In this document: positions 1 through 10,401 of the stretch, piece after piece | How positions within the stretch are numbered: position 1 is the stretch's first letter | Layout: every line of letters begins with the position of its first letter | Origin: Metridium senile | Lineage: Eukaryota; Cnidaria; Anthozoa; Actiniaria; Metridiidae | Reading direction: 5' to 3' | Length of the DNA stretch: 64,000 bases | Assembly: GCA_949775045.1 (NCBI GenBank) | Contig: OX459100.1 | Location: 20,441,768-20,505,767, forward strand | Position numbers and translations under genes: made by a program | Notes under the pieces: model-generated | Seen by the model: the letters and a program-made list of their open reading frames with translations, nothing else | Databases searched by the model: none | What the model was told of the DNA's origin: nothing

Positions 1-170
1 TGTTATCCGTCAATAATAGCCGGTTACATAAACGTATTCGAACGGTAATGATTAATAATGGTAAACTATTATTTTGTATGTATTGTTTGAAGCTAAGAAT
101 TGTCAACATTTACTCCATGATCCATCCCATAGTAGCAACTGCATTCAAAGAAATTGTCCTTGCGATAACA

Positions 171-510
171 TCATTCTGCTTTCAACTTTTGTCCTAGACG
201 TAAATGACATTCGGTATTCTGACAATAGTATCCAACACGTGGTGATTTTGCTCCTTTTTCAGGTTTTGTTCTGACCAGGTAAACGGTTAATTCCTTTTCT
301 GCATCATAAATGACCTCTTCGTTATCATTGATAATGATATAATGTTTCTTACAGTTTGGATTCATGATAAATTTCACTTCTGTGTCATTCATTCTTTCTT
401 GATCAAAGTGAGTTTCTTTTTCTTTGTACTTATGGGCAGCTATGAGCACTTTCGGTTGAGTTGTCGAATGAGTAGCTCCTTCGAGCAGTTTTAAACATAT
501 GATTAAGTAT
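171..510 (-). CDS. hypothetical protein fragment, possible downstream exon of the PC4-like gene
   Basis: An open frame runs from about 510 down to a TGA at 171-173 with no ATG near its 5' end, so if coding it is an internal or last exon. It is lysine- and glutamate-rich and ends with a short Cys-rich stretch (YYCQNTECH) that could be half of a small zinc site. It lies on the same strand as, and directly after, the PC4-like frame at 520-1029. The two may be one gene, or part of a mobile element that carries such a domain. I do not recognise a family and assign no function. Confidence 0.2.
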
Positions 511-519
511 GGTAACTAT

Positions 520-1029
520 CTACCACCCTTGAGGATACTTGATTTCCTGTAAAATGTTAAGAAGCTCTGCAACAGCTTTAGTACTTTCTTCATCAAAAGG
601 CTGGATGTTAGGAAGATCAACTTTTGACAGGTCGGCAGTGCTGCATTCTACATCATTGCATGTATTGGTAACATCAACCAGTGGGGTTGCAGCAGCAAAT
701 GAACTTTGAATGATATCCATTTTTTCTTTAGCATTACTAGGCTCCGAATGCAGCACTGGTAATTGGAGTGTATTTCTGCTGGTGCTCGATTTCAGTAGTT
801 GTTTGTCGATAGCCTGATCTGATCTCTTAAGTTCTTTCCATTCATCAACAGTCAGAGATTTAGTAACAGATGATTTGCTTTTGGCCCGATTTTCATTCTG
901 ATTTCGTATGAGAATTTTTGTTTTCCCTCTAACGATTTTAACTTCCACTTGAATTTGATTTTCGGACATATTCAAGGTTATATGTTTTCCGCGAATAAAC
1001 TGGTTGGAGTGCACGCTTTGCGACTTCAA
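520..1029 (-). CDS. PC4/Sub1-like single-stranded DNA-binding domain protein (169 aa)
   Basis: The ATG-initiated frame has, at residues about 25-75, a pattern like the C-terminal domain of transcription coactivator PC4 (Sub1): a beta strand (IQVEVKIVRGKTKILIRNQ), a Lys/Ser-rich loop, then LTVDEWKELKR. The last matches the conserved strand-plus-helix 'SL..EQW..LK' of PC4. PC4 domains bind single-stranded or melted DNA. Residues about 80-169 are acidic and Ser/Thr-rich without a recognised fold. PC4-like copies are frequent in cnidarian genomes, often as multicopy genes, so this may be transposon-linked. The match is by eye. Confidence 0.42.
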   Translation of the reverse strand: MKSQSVHSNQFIRGKHITLNMSENQIQVEVKIVRGKTKILIRNQNENRAKSKSSVTKSLTVDEWKELKRSDQAIDKQLLKSSTSRNTLQLPVLHSEPSNAKEKMDIIQSSFAAATPLVDVTNTCNDVECSTADLSKVDLPNIQPFDEESTKAVAELLNILQEIKYPQGW

Positions 1030-1489
1030 GACGAACTAAAACGACACTAGCCTAGCTACTTTGTTTTTAAATAAGATCCTCTTTTTATATCTATACAGTG
1101 AAAATAATTTTAAAAATGTTCTGATATATCTAATGGAGTTGAAATGGAAGTACTACAAACTAACTCACTTTTTATAATCTACATTGAATAGAAAGAATTT
1201 TAAAATTGTTTTTCTATTTACTTTCAGAAACAAAAAGCTAACAAGAACACACATTCCAAACCATTATTCTAGAATTAACAATACATATTTCCTGGTCACC
1301 CGTCACACTATTTGTACACATTGTGATTACCATATTGACAACCGCACGCGTGTCAAGACAATGTTTACAGTTATGATCGGAATGTTTTTCACAACCATAA
1401 CTCCGTTCTTTCCTATATTCCGAAAGGATGCTATAAAATATTGAATATTAATGTGATGCCATAGAGGGGGGGTTTACTACTGCTCTGTA

Positions 1490-1630
1490 TGGACGGCTAT
1501 CGTTTTCGAAGCGTATTCGCATATACGTGTGGACGGGTAAATATGATTCGAATACGCTACGTGTGGACGCAAATCTTTTTGAATACGGATAAAAGAATAT
1601 CCGTTTTCAAGAGTACCAGGCTACGTGTGT
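1490..1630. repeat. small fold-back repeat
   Basis: The motif GTGTGGACG occurs twice, and GCGTATTCG and CGAATACGC face each other, giving a short imperfect palindrome typical of a MITE fragment. No coding potential is visible. Confidence 0.35.
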
Positions 1631-1743
1631 CGATGTTTTTGTGACATATTATCATTGAAAGGTGTTGTAAAACACTCATTTCAATCACGATAAAAGTGCT
1701 AATATCAGTCTTGGAGTGTTGACTGTAGATTCAGAGGGAAAGC

Positions 1744-1821
1744 CATGCTTGCGTTAAACAGTCTACTAGTTTTACGCAAGGTATACCTAGCGTAAAACTA
1801 GTGAACCATTACGCAAGCATG
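1744..1821. repeat. 78-bp imperfect hairpin upstream of the HEPN-NACHT gene
   Basis: Arms starting CATGCTTGCGT (left) and ending ACGCAAGCATG (right) pair with inner arms CTAGTTTTACGC / GCGTAAAACTAG around a short loop. It ends about 140 bp before the NACHT coding start, so it is either a miniature element or a structured 5' region. Confidence 0.6.
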
Positions 1822-1962
1822 ACCTTCACAGATATATGTTAATACTTCATATAGCAAGGAAAAGATGGAGGTGATGTTAGTAATCATAGCGATGGGGTAA
1901 GAATCGATAATATTGAACAGTTCAATAAAATGAAATCCTTTGTTTTTTCACTTTTCAGGAAT

Positions 1963-3816
1963 ATGGCTACATCGTGGGCTTCAGAAACCGATGAGAAAGT
2001 GAACTATACTAAACTGTGTAGGCTTCTTATTGATGGAGGAACATTAGCTGTGAGGACTGTGTTTGATGGAATACATCCACCAGCATCTTTAAGCACAACA
2101 CTTACAACCAATCGATCTAAACTACAAAAGCTCAAAGGAAAAGTACTTAATCAAGGGCAGTGGGACAAACTATATCCCCCAAGTGGTGCCAGCCTTAAAT
2201 CTGAAAACTTTGACATCACTTTACTCTTTGTTCTTTTGAAGAACATTTGTGGCCTTACACCACCAGCCACGGGATGGGATGCCTTACCATCATCAACAGA
2301 TACATCCCTTGGAGCTCACCTTGCGAGGATAAAGTATTACAGGAACAATGTCATTGCTCATAGTTCCAAGGCTGAAGTTGATGACACTATGTTTAAGACT
2401 TACTGGAATGATATTTCAGGTGCTCTTGTGTCACTAGGATTGAAGCAAGATGATATCGATGACCTGAAGTCATCTCCATTAGGAACACAAGACTACAACC
2501 AGTCAATGAATGACTGGTATTTATCTGACCAGGAAATCAAATGTCAACTACAGGACATCAAGTCAGTTACATCAGCTATTAAGTCAGGCATTGCTGATAT
2601 CAAAGACAGGTTTGCATCCAAACATGCAATAGATGGACTTGCTCATCGTGATTTCAGCAGCAGAATTGATAAGCTGTGTGACATATACCATCCAAACACA
2701 CGTGAATGGCTACTGACTAATGTTAAGTCATCTGTTGACCAGAGAAATGTTGTAGTGATAGAAGCTGGACCAGGCATGGGTAAATCAGTAGTTGCAGCTA
2801 AACTGTGCCAACAATACAGACAGCAAGGTAATCTTGGTGGATGTCATTTCTTTAGACATGATAACTCTTTACAAAACAATCCAAGGTTAATGCTTCAGTC
2901 AGTTGCCAGGCAACTCTGTGACGCTTATCCAGAATATCGTGATGTTTTGGAGAAAAGCCTACCCAAACCTCTGGGGAAGGACGTGTCCGAGCTAAGCTGT
3001 GTAGAACTGTTTACTTTGTTGTTTGAAGAGCCCTGTTCCAAGCTCAATTCAAAGCGCCATTATGTAATTATCATTGATGCTCTGGATGAATGCTGCAACA
3101 GTTTGAAAAAAGAACTTTTCAGTGTATTAGCTAAAACACAAGATCTACCGCCATGGCTACGTTTTGTGCTCACAACAAGACCACCTCCAAGTATGTCCTC
3201 TTTCCACTCGCTCGGTATGACAATACTTATTGACCCAAAGGATTATAACAATAGAAGTGATCTATCAAGGTTTGTTACTGACAAGTTAAAAAGCCTCGGG
3301 TATGCTGACCACAATGAAAGGCGAATCACACAACTAGTTGACATGACTCAAGGTTTATTCTTGGTGGCTTTTTATGTTATTGAATTTTTGAGGGAGACAA
3401 ACGTCAACTCAATTTCTGAAGCAGTCGAACAGTTCCCAAAAGGAAGGGGAATCACTTCAGTTTATGAAGATTATTTTTCTCGACTTCAGAAGGCAATTAC
3501 TCCGCACATTCAATGCGAAGAAGGTTTCTTCGAGATGCTGGAAGCTATTGTAGCAGCTAAATTCCCAATCGAGAAGAGCATGTTATACAGTATACTTGGT
3601 CTTAAGGATGAGCCAAGGGTCCCAAACAGAGAGAGGAAAGAGGCAATCAACCTTCTTCACCAACTGTTTCCTGTAGAGAACGATCACGTGTCAGCTTTTC
3701 ACAAGACTCTCATTGATTGGTTGACCACTGGTGACCATGATTACAGGGTGAAATGTGTTTTGAAGCCTTCGTCACATCCCATCGCCGCCAACGACGTTCT
3801 GCCATGTTTGTCATAA
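1963..3816 (+). pseudogene. HEPN (DZIP3-like)-NACHT NTPase, 5' part, interrupted by a retrotransposon
   Basis: This is a STAND-class NTPase of the DZIP3-HEPN/NACHT type that is strongly expanded in cnidarians. An ATG lies at 1930, but a pyrimidine-rich tract ending TTTTCAG at 1958 looks like a splice acceptor, so the ATG at 1963 (MATSWASETDEKVNY) is the better start. From that Met: HEPN domain at about residues 15-170 with the RNase-type motif RNNVIAH (R127, H133); linker helix 190-220; NACHT with Walker A GPGMGKS (269-275), Walker B IIDALDEC (370-377) and sensor LTTRP (403-407); then a winged-helix-like region ending FHKTLIDWLTTGDHDYRVK. After codon 597 (base 3753) the frame runs into retroelement sequence and stops at 3816. 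The 597 codons are open and motif-intact, and the rest of the protein resumes at 8128. Family members are thought to act in innate immunity or cell death; that role is inferred. Confidence 0.85.
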
Positions 3817-4100
3817 AACCCAAGTCGTGTATTCTGCTAAATTTAATTCTACTATGTGGGGACATCAATATTAATCCTGGTCCAACTTGGAAATTTCCTT
3901 GCAGTCTATGTAAACAGCCCGTAAAATCTAACCAACGTGGAATACAATGTGATTCATGCGATTCTTGGATACACTTGCAAACTCTTCATGTTCGTGGATC
4001 TGTCCCGACTGTGACCTCCCTAACTTTTCAAATACGCTTCTGGACCTGTCTTCAAATCCTCTGGACTTATAAAATTCTTTTGATATTCTATCTGATTCTG
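3753..4100 (+). pseudogene. retroelement ORF1-like region: 2A-like motif plus PHD zinc finger
   Basis: A leucine-rich stretch leads into GDININPGP at 3858-3884, which matches the core of 2A ribosome-skipping peptides (DxExNPGP) except that the Glu is Asn. A PHD-type zinc finger follows: CSLC, CDSCDSWIH, then, after a frameshift near 3985, CPDC. Metazoan CR1-like elements are known to carry 2A-like sequences and PHD fingers here. Whether this variant would still skip is unknown. Confidence 0.65.
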
Positions 4101-4174
4101 TGGTTAACAATACGAATAATTCTTCAAGATCAAATCGAGCGACGAGTGCATTGAAGCGTAACAAGAAAACAAAA

Positions 4175-5186
4175 TTAAAAGGAATGATAATAAATTGTAA
4201 TGGACTTTAAAAAAGCACAAAACACTCCACTGAATTCCAAGCTCTACTTGAACTACATGATCCTGATATTGTTTTGGGAACTGAATCCAAGCTCAGTCCA
4301 GATATTCCATCATATTCAATATTTCCGCCTTCATATACGGTTCTCAGAAAAGATAGAAATGCTTTTGGCGGTGGCGTTTTTCAAGCAATTAAATCAGACC
4401 TCGCATGTATTGAAGAAACTGATCTTAATGTGGATAATTGTGAAGTTCTTTGGTCCTCTCTGAAGATTGCAAATCATAAAACATTGTACATTTCATCTTT
4501 TTATAGACCACCAAACTCGTCTACTGAGATACTTGATTGTCTGAGTGACTCTATTAACAATGTTTTTATGAAAATTCCAAACCACCCCAACATCATCATG
4601 GGCGGAGACTTCAACTTGGGTGATATTGATTGGAACCAAGAGATCCCATCTGTAACTAATCCTGCGACTGCATCTCAGCACAACAAATTTATACACATGC
4701 TTGATGACTTCTCATTATCTCAACACGTTAAAGTGCCAACTAGACCTGCATCTGGGAAAACACTCGACCTACTTTTGTCTACCTATCCCAACAGTGTCTC
4801 TAATGTATCCACGTCATCTGGCTTAAGCGATCATCATATAGTTAACTTTGAGATCAATTTAAAACCACATCGTTTTACTAAACCTCCTCATAGAGTTTAC
4901 ATCTACAAAAAAGCTAACTTTGATGGTCTAAACGGTTTCATAACTAAGTCATCATCCGAATTCTTTGCTTTAAACCCATGGGGAAATACTGTGGAACAAA
5001 ATTGGAACACCTTTAAAAATATTGTAACTACTGGAATCTCTCAATTTATACCTCAAAAGTCTTCAAAACCAAAGTTTAACCTACCGTGGATCAATCCTCA
5101 GATTAAACGTGAAATGCGCAAAAAGGATCGCCTCCATAAAAAAAGCTGTTCGTACGAAAAATCAACATCACTGGAAAGCTTTTAAA
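4175..5186 (+). pseudogene. retroelement APE-type endonuclease domain
   Basis: The readable frame (from about 4230, with indels near 4200-4240) shows exonuclease-endonuclease-phosphatase landmarks: VLGTESKL near the start, YRPPNS, the catalytic GGDFNLGDIDW (about 4600-4635) and LSDHHIVNF (about 4825-4850). The frame ends by frameshift at about 5140-5185 and continues in another frame from 5109. It would nick target DNA for target-primed reverse transcription in an intact element. Confidence 0.8.
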
Positions 5187-6877
5187 CGTCAACGTAACAC
5201 TGTGTCAAATTTGATTAAAGAATCCCACAGTCGTTACTTAAATGATGTCATTGGGGACAGCCTTACAGAAAATCCAAAAAGGTTCTGGTCTTACGTTAAA
5301 CAAAATAAATCTGAGAACCTTGGTATTCCACCTCTCAAGACTGAACAAGGCGTGAGTGTTACAGACAAAGATAAAGCCGAAACTTTGAATTCTTATTTTT
5401 TCTCTGTCTTCACAAAAGAACAATTACCTCTACCCAGTATCTCTACATCTCCGTATCTCTCGATCGCTGACCTACAAATATCATCTGACGGAGTTGCTAA
5501 ACAACTATCCCAGCTCAAACCTAAAAAAGCATGTGGCCCAGACGAATAACCAGCACGTGTACTGAAAGAGATATCACAATCAGCTTCTGGGTGGCTTGCC
5601 TTCATTTTTCAGCAATCTTTAAATCTTAACACAGTCCCTTCAGATTGGACCAAGGCCCTTATTACTGCTGTCTACAAGAAAGACAATAAATATCTTCCTT
5701 CAAATTACCGACCAATTTCTTTAACCTCCATATGCTGCAAAGTATAATGGAACACATAGTGCTCAGTCATATGGCTAAACACCTGTCCAAAAATAACATC
5801 ATAATCGACGAGCAACATGGTTTTCGACAGCGTTTTTCTTGTGAGACTCAGTTGATAACAACTATACACGATTGGGCAAAATCTATTAACGTCCGTGGCC
5901 AGACTGATGCTATCCTACTCGACTTCTCCAAAGCCTTTGACTCGGTACCTCATCAAAGATTGCTATTAAAGCTGGACCACTATGGGATCAGAGGAAATCT
6001 GCTGCTATGGATCAAGGCCTTTTTGTCTAACCGCTCTCAATCTGTTTCTATAAATGGTATTCAATCTTCTTCCAAGCCTGTTTTATCTGGAGTACCTCAA
6101 GGCTCAATTTTGGGCCCAGTCTTATTTTTATTGTACATAAACGACATCTCCAAATTTATTAATGCTAATTTACGACTCTTTGCTGACGACTGTATCCTAT
6201 ACAGAGAGATCCAAAGTACTCAGGACTGCTCGTCTTTACAGGATGACCTGGATCAATTATCTTCATGGTCAAGAACTTGGCAACTTAACTTTAATGTTAA
6301 AAAATGTTATCACCTAGGAATAACATGCAAAAAGATCCCAACCCTGTTTCAATACACTTTAAATGGCTTGCCTATATCCAAAGTCAACTCTACAAAGTAC
6401 CTCGGAGTTACGATATCAAATAACTTGAGTTGGAATGAACATGTAGACAATGTCTGCAAAAACGCAAATTCTACTTTGGGTCTTTTGCGCCGAGTACTGT
6501 CTGGGTGCAGTCATAAAGTTAAAGACACGGCATATCGTACTCTTGTACGACCCAAACTCGAGTATGCGTCCTGTGTATGGAACCCATACAGCCAACATAA
6601 TATCAACAAAATTGAATCTGTCCAACGAAGAGCTGCTCGATATGTGTTCAGCGACTACTCACGATATAGTCACGTTACACCTATGATTCAAAGTCTTGGT
6701 TGGGATCGGCTGGAAGACCGAAGACTTCTCTCACAAGCCACCATGTTCTATAAAATCCATATGGGCCATGTTGGCATCTCACTTCCACAAGATGTTAAAC
6801 CGAATGAAAGACCATCGAGAGCTCCGAACTGCCGTCCTTTTAAGGTTACAGTCCACCTTCGCGGGGTGTCTCAGTAA
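5109..6877 (+). pseudogene. retroelement reverse transcriptase (broken)
   Basis: Two frames cover the RT: 5109-5549, which ends in an in-frame TAA just after KKACGPDE, and 5732-6877, entered by a frameshift near 5733. RT landmarks are all present: DEQHGFRQ, the motif A aspartate in LLDFSKAFDSVPH, LSGVPQGSILGP, and the catalytic FADD box (LRLFADDCILY), followed by the thumb and the usual ESVQRRAARYV region. The C-terminus is cut at 6877 and its continuation is seen at 7826. Non-functional. Confidence 0.9.
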
Positions 6878-6879
6878 AA

Positions 6880-7790
6880 AACTCATTAGCTCGTCAGATT
6901 AAATATTTTTTCAAAGATTTACACATCATCTTAAAGCTAAATAACCATAGAATACGCCTGTGTAATTGTTTTTACCGAAATGCTCATGTGTAAAGAGTTG
7001 TGATGCTTTAAACTCAAAACAACCGTCTTTGTTTGAGCGAATTGATCTAAAAAAGTTCTCATTGTATCGTCGCCTTTTCTGCATAATGTCAATCAGCACA
7101 TACGTGCCTCCCAAAACGTGTGAGGCTTTGTCAATATTTTACTTAGTTTAGATATAAATTAGAGTTGAAGCCGGAGATTCAATTATTTTTGTGAAATTCG
7201 AAACTTTTGGTCATAAATCTGAAACTAAGCTGTAATTCGACAAACGCTCACACGTTTTGAATTTTGTTGAGTTGATAATGCTACATGGCATTTTTCAGGC
7301 TATTTGGTTGAAAACATTTTTAGATCAATTCGCTCAAAGTTGTGTTATACGCATTAAACTCGAACAAAGTTATAAGGCTTTGAAGTTGTGTAAACATTGA
7401 GTCTCTATCTGTCATCGGGATCAAGAAAGGTCACCGAACCAACCAACTCCAAGGGTTTTTCCTCTCTCTCTTTGACATGTAAGCGATATTAAAGCGGGTT
7501 TTAAAGTAAAATTTTCAACATATATCCGAACTGTAAACAGTCTTGCACGTTGTGTATGCTAACTATAATAATTTGCCGAAAAAAGCTCCACAGGAATGAA
7601 TCACGCAACACTGCGATTAGGACGGATTATGACACTTTCGTTGTTATATTTATTTGGCCATAAAATACGTTTCGTTAAATATCTCGCTAAGGAAAATACA
7701 TTTTCAAAAGATTTTGATTTTATTCAAAGGTTTATTTATCGACTAAAAAGTTCCTGAAATAAAAAAAAATTAGCCAGATTATAGGTCTGA
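6880..7790. mobile_element. secondary insertion within the retrotransposon, containing a ~310-bp fold-back
   Basis: This block separates the RT from its own C-terminal piece. Inside it, 7032-7053 pairs with 7317-7339 and 7112-7132 pairs with 7239-7259. Both arm pairs are nested with equal spacing (about 58 bases on each side), so they form one long imperfect hairpin. It is probably a non-autonomous fold-back element nested in the retroelement. Its outer ends could not be fixed. Confidence 0.5.
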
Positions 7791-7825
7791 AACTAGACTG
7801 TAACCTTAAACAAATGAAAGTCAAC

Positions 7826-8127
7826 AATAACAATAACATTTATAAATTCTCTTTTTATCCAAGAACTATAGTCCTATGGAACAATATACCTTTTAGCAAC
7901 ACTAATATAGATAGTCTAGATACTTTTAAATCAAATGCCCTTTCAACTATTAGATCGGATTAGTATTTTTCATTCACGTAAATACGTATTTATAAGTTAT
8001 TTTTATTATTATTGTTATTTTTATATTTTTGTAATTTATTGAACATATATTGTATTTATATTTTATTTTATCTCCTAGTATAGTCTTCACTGTTTTAGGA
8101 GTATTTTGATTAAAGATTAAGATTAAA
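7826..8127 (+). pseudogene. 3' end of the non-LTR element (RT C-terminus and tail)
   Basis: An open frame reads IYKFSFYPRTIVLWNNIP, then a C-terminal DTFKSNALSTIRSD and stop (7964-7966). This is the signature 'K.SFFPRTI..WN.LP...F' end of CR1/L2 polymerases. A T/A-rich 3' UTR and a GATTAA-type microsatellite tail follow, directly against resumed NACHT coding sequence at 8128. Confidence 0.75.
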
Positions 8128-8466
8128 GATGGCTGTGGTGTACTTGCCAATAAGTGCTATGACGTCATCAATAGTATCAAACAAAACATACACCTTCAGG
8201 ACCAGTCACCTAATTTCACAGATCGTGACAAATATGCCTTGACATTCGGATCAGAGTACTATGAAGAATGTTTCAGTAAAGAGAAAAAGATTGAAATGCA
8301 AACCGACCCTGAAGTATTATGCTTAGAAGCATTTTCCGCTGCTCAGGACTATTACAATAGAGACAAAATGCCCAACATTGGCTATAGGTACAATTACCTG
8401 TTTGAACGACATCTTTCAGTGGGTCGGCAAGTTTGGCTTAAGGAAATTCACACCGAGAAGTGGTAA
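8128..8466 (+). pseudogene. HEPN-NACHT gene, part downstream of the retrotransposon
   Basis: The frame starts at the base after the retroelement tail and reads DGCGVLANKCYDVINSIKQN, then FTDRDKYALTFGSEYYEE. This resembles the segment that follows the 'FHKS..DWLT' winged-helix region in this family (DGH..LA..C, then KYAL..G). Joining base 3753 to 8128 keeps one reading frame (597 + 112 codons), so the insertion removed little or nothing. The last ~16 codons lie in the 115-bp tandem repeat starting at 8418, and the TAA at 8464-8466 is supplied by it, so the original C-terminus is lost or lies farther right, possibly the frame at 10402. Confidence 0.7.
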
Positions 8467-8790
8467 AACTACAATAGCCGTGTGTCGGCAATTTTGGCTG
8501 TCAAAATTATATTATGGTCTTGCGTAAATAGCCGTGTGTCGGCAGGATAGCCGTGGGTCGGCAAGTTTGGCTTAAGGAAATTAACACCGAGAAGTGGTAA
8601 AACTACAATAGCCGTGTGTCGGCAATTTTGGCTGTCAAAATTATATAATGGTCTGGCGTAAATAGCCGTGTGTCGGCAAGTTTGGCTTAAGAAAATCACA
8701 CCGAGAAGTGGTAAAACTACAATAGCCGTATGTCGGCAATTTTGGCTGTCAAAATTATATAATGGTCTGGCGTAAATAGCCGTGTGTCGG
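8418..8790. repeat. tandem repeat, ~115-bp unit, three copies
   Basis: Copies begin with GTCGGCAAGTTTGGCTTAAG near 8422, 8557 and 8672, and each contains two or three copies of the sub-motif GCCGTGTGTCGGC. The motif continues in degraded form to about 8895. Confidence 0.8.
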
Positions 8791-8799
8791 CTGTCTAAC

Positions 8800-9755
8800 C
8801 ATGTGACAGTAGGGTGGTACTATTTACATTCTAAAGTGTATTATAATTACTTTAGGCCGTGTGTCGGCTAGTCGGCTTTAGAATTTGGCCGTGTGTACTG
8901 TCGGCACAGTAGCTATAAGGGTTGTACTACATCAAGTTTGTCGAGGTAAACTAGTAGTTACGGGCTGGCTAAGTTAATTGATTTTGTCACAGATACCACT
9001 CTATACCTTGGGGAGCTGTACGTATAACCGCGGGGAAAGTGTGCACGCCAACGTCTATTTTGCATTTGCACTAAGACTCGGGTTAGCCGCTGTGCTTTAT
9101 CAATCTATAGGTACTAATAAACGATTGTTCTCGTGTAGTTTTTTTCATCCATTTATTTATTATTTTTATTCATCTACTTATTTTAACATGTTTAACGTAT
9201 CTGCTTATTTCTTTTTATTTATTTATTTTTATTTATTTCTATTTGTTTTATTTTGCGTTATTTTTCTCTCTTGCTCGGCCGCGACCAGAAGGGTAAATCT
9301 AAATCAACACCCTATAACCTGCCTTCGGGCGGGTTCCTGGTCCGGTTTGGTCAAGGGGAGCCCTTTGTTTTATTTTACACTTATTATTTTTTTTTTTGCC
9401 TATAGTATTTCTTTTTTGTTACCCTCTGGGTCGCGGCCTTTCTGGGGTTTTATTTCTGAGTTTCGGGGAGAAGCATTACTTTAAATATAAGTTTTCTCTG
9501 GTAGAGGAAGTTATTAATATTTGCTTTTGCAACATTTGGAACGAGTTTCGCAGTACGACAAATATTGGAGAAGAGTTTTGAGTTTTGGGAGAAGAGGTCT
9601 GGGAGTCTGAGTTATGGGATGGAATATATTAGAAGATGTGATTCAAGTAGGATAATTATTAGATATCCTTAGGAGATTATCATAGGGTATGGAGGTTGGA
9701 AGGAAAGGATTCTATGATTGAGTGTAAGCCCGAATGGAACGAGGGATCTACTGGA
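8800..9755. other. no gene supported; T-rich stretch
   Basis: Degraded repeat remnants reach about 8895. Positions 9130-9260 and 9365-9420 are low-complexity TTTAT/T tracts that create an accidental hydrophobic open frame (8978-9484). I see no conserved motif. Confidence 0.5.
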
Positions 9756-10202
9756 ATTGTTTAGCCTAGAACAATGGAGTCCTATTGTTCCCATATCTTA
9801 ATCATCGACCGAGGGACAATGGCCAGTGAGAATATATTACTATTCTCACTGCCCATCTACTCCCAAGGGAGATGGTTAATGATATGCAAGACTATATAAA
9901 CAATGCATTTGGTGTTAGCTCATTCTTAGTTGCCCAAACTAGCGAGACGAACAACATCAAACCGGATAGTAGGATGAAAGGGGCGGATGCATGTTCGGGG
10001 AATAATCCTGTGGCGTTGAGAAAGAAAGTCTACTCGATAATTTTCCCCCCACCCTCCCGCCCACTTTTTCCTACTTATATTGCCTCGGCACTTTGTCCCT
10101 CCGGATCTATTTCCATTGTTTAGCCTAGAACAATGGGGTCTTATTGTTCCCATATCTTAATCATCGACCGAGGGACAATGGCCAGTGAGAATATATTACT
10201 AT
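9756..10202. mobile_element. two 88-bp direct repeats flanking 271 bp (TRIM-like or tandem duplication)
   Basis: Positions 9756-9843 and 10115-10202 are nearly identical (two visible differences, GGAGTCC against GGGGTCT) and lie 359 bases apart. Each contains a short palindrome, GAACAAT...ATTGTTC. The layout fits a very small LTR-type element or a simple segmental duplication. No primer-binding site or polypurine tract was recognised. Confidence 0.5.
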
Positions 10203-10401
10203 GATATCACGTGACTGTAGGGGTTTTTTCTTTTCAATATTTGTTACAAAAATACAATGAATTTGTCACCTATGTGATTATCGCGATTCAAATACAATTA
10301 ATTAATTAGCTTATAATTAAGCTCTATTGTGATGGCTGAAACAAAGAACGCACGTCAACAAAACATTGCCAATGTCTTGAAGCCTGAATAAGGCTTATAG
10401 A

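Larger units (their letters stand above)
3754..8127 (+). mobile_element. degenerate CR1/L2-type non-LTR retrotransposon inserted in the NACHT gene
   Basis: The element has, in order, an ORF1-like start with a 2A-like motif and PHD finger (3753-4100), an APE-type endonuclease (about 4175-4870), a reverse transcriptase (about 5109-6877), a C-terminal piece after a secondary insertion (7826-7966), and an AT-rich 3' tail ending in GATTAA-type repeats (8107-8130), as is usual for CR1/L2 elements. Several frameshifts and stops make it inactive. No target-site duplication could be fixed, which fits this clade. The boundaries come from where the host NACHT reading frame stops and restarts. Confidence 0.82.

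Noticed and set aside
1184..1444. 86-codon frame upstream of the NACHT gene
   Set aside because: No motif, AT-driven composition, and no splice or promoter support.
8978..9484. 168-codon hydrophobic frame
   Set aside because: There is no ATG-supported motif. The hydrophobicity comes from TTTAT low-complexity sequence.
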